From NCBI GenBank assembly GCA_903845315.1, contig CAIMWY010000130.1:1-7575 (forward strand): 7,575 bases of DNA, read 5' to 3'. The DNA comes from an uncultured Burkholderiales bacterium. Lineage in GTDB: Bacteria; Pseudomonadota; Gammaproteobacteria; Burkholderiales; Burkholderiaceae. This document shows, one piece after another, positions 5,786-7,575 of this stretch; the stretch's first letter is position 1, and each line of letters opens with the position of its first letter. The translations under genes and the position numbers were made by a program. The notes under the pieces are model-generated. The model searched no databases. It was not told the DNA's origin and was given only the letters and a program-made list of their open reading frames with translations.

Positions 5786-6661
5786 TCATTGAGATGCCGA
5801 TTTTTTTTCAGTCAAAACGAGATGGACGAAGTGTTCTTTTGGCAAGGTCACTGGGTGACCTTGGTAGAACAAACGAAGCACACGCCAATCGGCACTGCTG
5901 ATGTGAAATGGTGCCTGACCGTACACACTCTGTGAGGCACCCGGCTTGAGCATCAACACAGTTGACTTTTGGCTGGCATCACGGACACACACCACAGCCG
6001 ATGCCTGTGCCTCCACATGGACGTAATTGCCTGGCTTGCTGGCTTGGTTTGGGGTGATGGCAACTTCCTTGCCGTCTACCGGACAAGATGGCCCTGCGCT
6101 GGTGACCACAGCCGGCAAGACCGACGCAAGCGGCTGAACGGGCACTTGGGCAGCAAGGCTTGTCTTGGCTGGCAAGGCCGGGTCGACGGCCGTTGCGGCA
6201 CGCTGTGACGCGTCATCGCGGCTTGTCAAAGAAGCACTTGCTGCGCGTTGCGTCCTCGGCGATGCGCGCTCAAACGACAGCGGGTCAAAACTGAAATGAA
6301 TCAAGGCCAACAGCAACAAGATCAAAACAAACAAATCCAGCTTTTGCCAATCCCATTTGATGCGAACGTTCGCTGGTTTTTGGGCAGGCAACGGCATCTG
6401 CACTGGCTCAAAAAATGGCCGTGATAGTTCCGGCTGAGGGGTTGGTGAATCCAGCGCTGCACCTAAAAACCGAAGCAGTTTTTTGCCCGAATTGAACTTG
6501 ATCTCTGGGGTGTAAAAACTGCTGTCGCCACCGTCTTCGAGTTGCTGAATTTGAGACACCGACAAGTTGCATTGCCTGGCCAGTGTGATGATCTCCATGC
6601 CTGCCGCTTCGCGCAAGTTTTTCAATTGTCTACCTTGGTGCGGCTCCCAGAGATGTGTCAT
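5786..6661 (-). CDS. RodZ-like helix-turn-helix membrane protein with periplasmic C-terminal domain
   Basis: A 291-residue protein with the layout of RodZ: a cytoplasmic helix-turn-helix of Xre type (about residues 9-45, GRQLKNLREAAGM...LSVSQIQQLEDGG), a single transmembrane segment (about 108-124, FVLILLLLALIHFSF), an Ala/Ser/Pro/Gln-rich linker (about 135-190) and a C-terminal beta domain (about 212-285) with GASQSVYGQAPFHI and YQGHPVTL resembling the DUF4115 domain of RodZ. RodZ links MreB filaments to the cell wall machinery, but nothing here proves that role. In related bacteria rodZ usually lies beside ispG; this gene has no such neighbour, so it is more likely a paralogue or a membrane-anchored regulator. 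Only two cysteines lie in the periplasmic part (Cys193 and Cys225), a possible disulfide. The ATG at 6661 has only a distant GAGG upstream; later starts would cut the helix-turn-helix. Confidence 0.8.
   Translation of the reverse strand: MTHLWEPHQGRQLKNLREAAGMEIITLARQCNLSVSQIQQLEDGGDSSFYTPEIKFNSGKKLLRFLGAALDSPTPQPELSRPFFEPVQMPLPAQKPANVRIKWDWQKLDLFVLILLLLALIHFSFDPLSFERASPRTQRAASASLTSRDDASQRAATAVDPALPAKTSLAAQVPVQPLASVLPAVVTSAGPSCPVDGKEVAITPNQASKPGNYVHVEAQASAVVCVRDASQKSTVLMLKPGASQSVYGQAPFHISSADWRVLRLFYQGHPVTLPKEHFVHLVLTEKKSASQ
5843..5863. repeat. Perfect 9-bp inverted repeat inside the RodZ-like gene
   Basis: CAAGGTCAC (5843-5851) and GTGACCTTG (5855-5863) form a perfect stem with a three-base loop, about 60-80 bases before the stop of the RodZ-like gene. 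It encodes part of the QGHPVTLP strand. No T-run follows on either strand, so it is not an intrinsic terminator in the usual sense. By rough estimate such a hairpin could arise by chance somewhere in a window this size. Confidence 0.6.
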
Positions 6662-6862
6662 CGGTCAATCAACTGCCTCGGGTGAATTCTTGGCCTGTCC
6701 ATCACAGTCCAGTCAATCCAAGATGCTCCCAAACTTGAGATCCATCTGCCATCCCCAATTGGGGAATTGATCGTCTTTTAATTTGCCCTTTGGGGTGCGT
6801 GATTGCGCAGGCTGAATTCTTATGAATTACATACGCCAAAGCTGAACCATTAACATGATTGG
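6662..6862. promoter_or_regulatory. Divergent intergenic region with palindrome, RodZ-like gene and membrane sensor
   Basis: This 201-base, AT-richer spacer separates two divergent genes and should contain both promoters. It holds the perfect 14-bp palindrome TCCCCAATTGGGGA (6752-6765), overlapped by a second inverted repeat, CAATT-GGGG-AATTG (6756-6769), and a 9-bp direct repeat TGAATTCTT at 6683-6691 and 6813-6821. No sigma70 promoter with good boxes and normal spacing was found on the plus strand; TTGCGC at 6804-6809 has no good -10 partner. Confidence 0.4.
6752..6769. promoter_or_regulatory. Candidate operator palindrome
   Basis: TCCCCAATTGGGGA is self-complementary over 14 bases and its right half is shared with a second inverted repeat, CAATTGGGGAATTG. 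It lies 91 bases upstream of the RodZ-like ATG and about 98 bases upstream of the membrane sensor ATG. A dimeric regulator could bind here, possibly the helix-turn-helix protein encoded next to it; that is inference from position only. Confidence 0.35.
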
Positions 6863-7575
6863 ATGCTGCAAACACCCCACCCTGCCGTTGCTTTGATCTT
6901 CATCATTGGGTTGGTGATCAACACCTTGGCGCCTCTTTTGGCTTTGGTATTGCTGGGTTCTCAACGCGATGACAAAGCACGTTTGTGGTACCTGGGCGCT
7001 TCGCTTTATGCAGCCAATACCTTGTTTTTTATTCTGCAATATGTCTTGCCGCCATGGATGGCATTTGGCGTGGGCAACTCTCTGTCCGTGTTGATGCTTT
7101 TTCTGATGAGCGAGTCACTGCGCCGAGAACTGTCAAACAAGGCAGCTCAATGGGTGCCGATGTTTGTTTTCACAGGTGTGTTTTTTGGCGTTTATGCCTA
7201 CCTGATTCAACTGGGTTTGCGCAACACCACCGCGGCACTGGTGCTTGGATTGACCTTGTCCTTGCAGCTGATCGGTTTGATCGTTTTGTGCTTTCGCGTC
7301 GGAAAAATCTACCGCAGTCGCTCATGCGCCGTGTTGGCACTGTCTTTCTTTTTGGCGTTGACCATGCACACAATCAGAAGCATCAGTATCTTGATGGGTC
7401 ACGACCATATCCCTTTGTTGGAATTCAGCAATTTGTCGAACATGTTTGTGGTGGGAATTTTGCTCACGACCATCACCTACAGCTTTGGCTATTGGGGGTT
7501 TGTTTTAGAAAAGACCCAAACCGAAAAAGTAGATCAAGCCATCAAAGCACGTCAAGCCGACGAAAAACGAGTGGC
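6863..7575 (+). CDS. Multi-pass membrane protein, probable sensor kinase or signalling input module (3'-truncated)
   Basis: The first 237 residues of a protein that runs off the window. The ATG at 6863 is the first possible start, since an in-frame TAA lies at 6851-6853; there is no clear Shine-Dalgarno. The translation shows about seven hydrophobic segments with short loops, near residues 8-31, 42-62, 68-84, 98-116, 124-145, 154-172 and 193-213. It then changes to a charged, probably helical stretch (LEKTQTEKVDQAIKARQADEKRV, 215-237, given here in part as LEKTQTEKVDQ) like the linker before a histidine-kinase or GGDEF output domain. The output domain is not visible, so the protein could be a sensor histidine kinase, a hybrid kinase or a diguanylate cyclase. 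I do not recognise the membrane module as a named family. GC content is visibly lower than in the catabolic genes. It is divergent from the RodZ-like gene. Confidence 0.75.
   Translation, partial: MLQTPHPAVALIFIIGLVINTLAPLLALVLLGSQRDDKARLWYLGASLYAANTLFFILQYVLPPWMAFGVGNSLSVLMLFLMSESLRRELSNKAAQWVPMFVFTGVFFGVYAYLIQLGLRNTTAALVLGLTLSLQLIGLIVLCFRVGKIYRSRSCAVLALSFFLALTMHTIRSISILMGHDHIPLLEFSNLSNMFVVGILLTTITYSFGYWGFVLEKTQTEKVDQAIKARQADEKRV

Noticed and set aside
5801..5808. T-run as the tail of an esterase-operon terminator
   Set aside because: It is 17 bases beyond the hairpin at 5761-5783 and encodes the Lys-Lys near the end of the RodZ-like protein, so it is not a convincing U-tract.
6827..7039. 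Minus-strand open frame of 70 codons across the start of the membrane sensor
   Set aside because: It overlaps the first membrane helices of the plus-strand gene, has no domain and no upstream signal.

Overview
The window looks like chromosomal DNA of a betaproteobacterium in the order Burkholderiales, most likely the family Comamonadaceae. The inference rests on the CoA-dependent catabolic genes sitting beside a Bug/TctC-type periplasmic binding protein (a family greatly expanded in that group), on the GC-rich codon usage of most of the window, and on the style of the proteins. No 16S rRNA or other definitive taxonomic marker is present.

Bases 1-5753 hold a catabolic-looking gene group. The C-terminal end of an acyl-CoA ligase (1-304) overlaps a PaaI-type thioesterase (301-699) by ATGA. 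A short-chain dehydrogenase (721-1500, minus strand) converges on this pair. It is divergent from a plus-strand series: a family III CoA-transferase (1658-2851), a crotonase-fold protein (2854-3657), a Bug-type periplasmic solute-binding protein (3670-4647) and a lipoprotein of the esterase-713-like alpha/beta hydrolase family (4707-5753). Read together, a plausible job is uptake and CoA-dependent breakdown of an organic acid. The acid may be released from an ester at the outer membrane or in the periplasm by the lipoprotein esterase, bound by the Bug protein, activated by ligase or CoA-transferase, and processed by the crotonase-like protein and the dehydrogenase. The substrate cannot be read from the sequence, and no permease is in the window.

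Bases 5754-7575 are different in content and visibly lower in GC near the end. A minus-strand gene (5786-6661) encodes a RodZ-like protein with a helix-turn-helix, one membrane segment and a periplasmic C-terminal domain. It is separated by a 201-base divergent spacer, containing a perfect 14-bp palindrome, from the start of a multi-pass membrane protein (6863 to the window end) that looks like the input module of a sensor kinase or similar signalling protein.

Most of the window is ordinary accessory metabolism. The points most worth a second look are the crotonase-fold protein that lacks both canonical catalytic glutamates, the esterase-lipoprotein/binding-protein pair, and the solitary RodZ-like gene facing a membrane sensor. 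No rRNA, tRNA, CRISPR array or mobile element was recognised.
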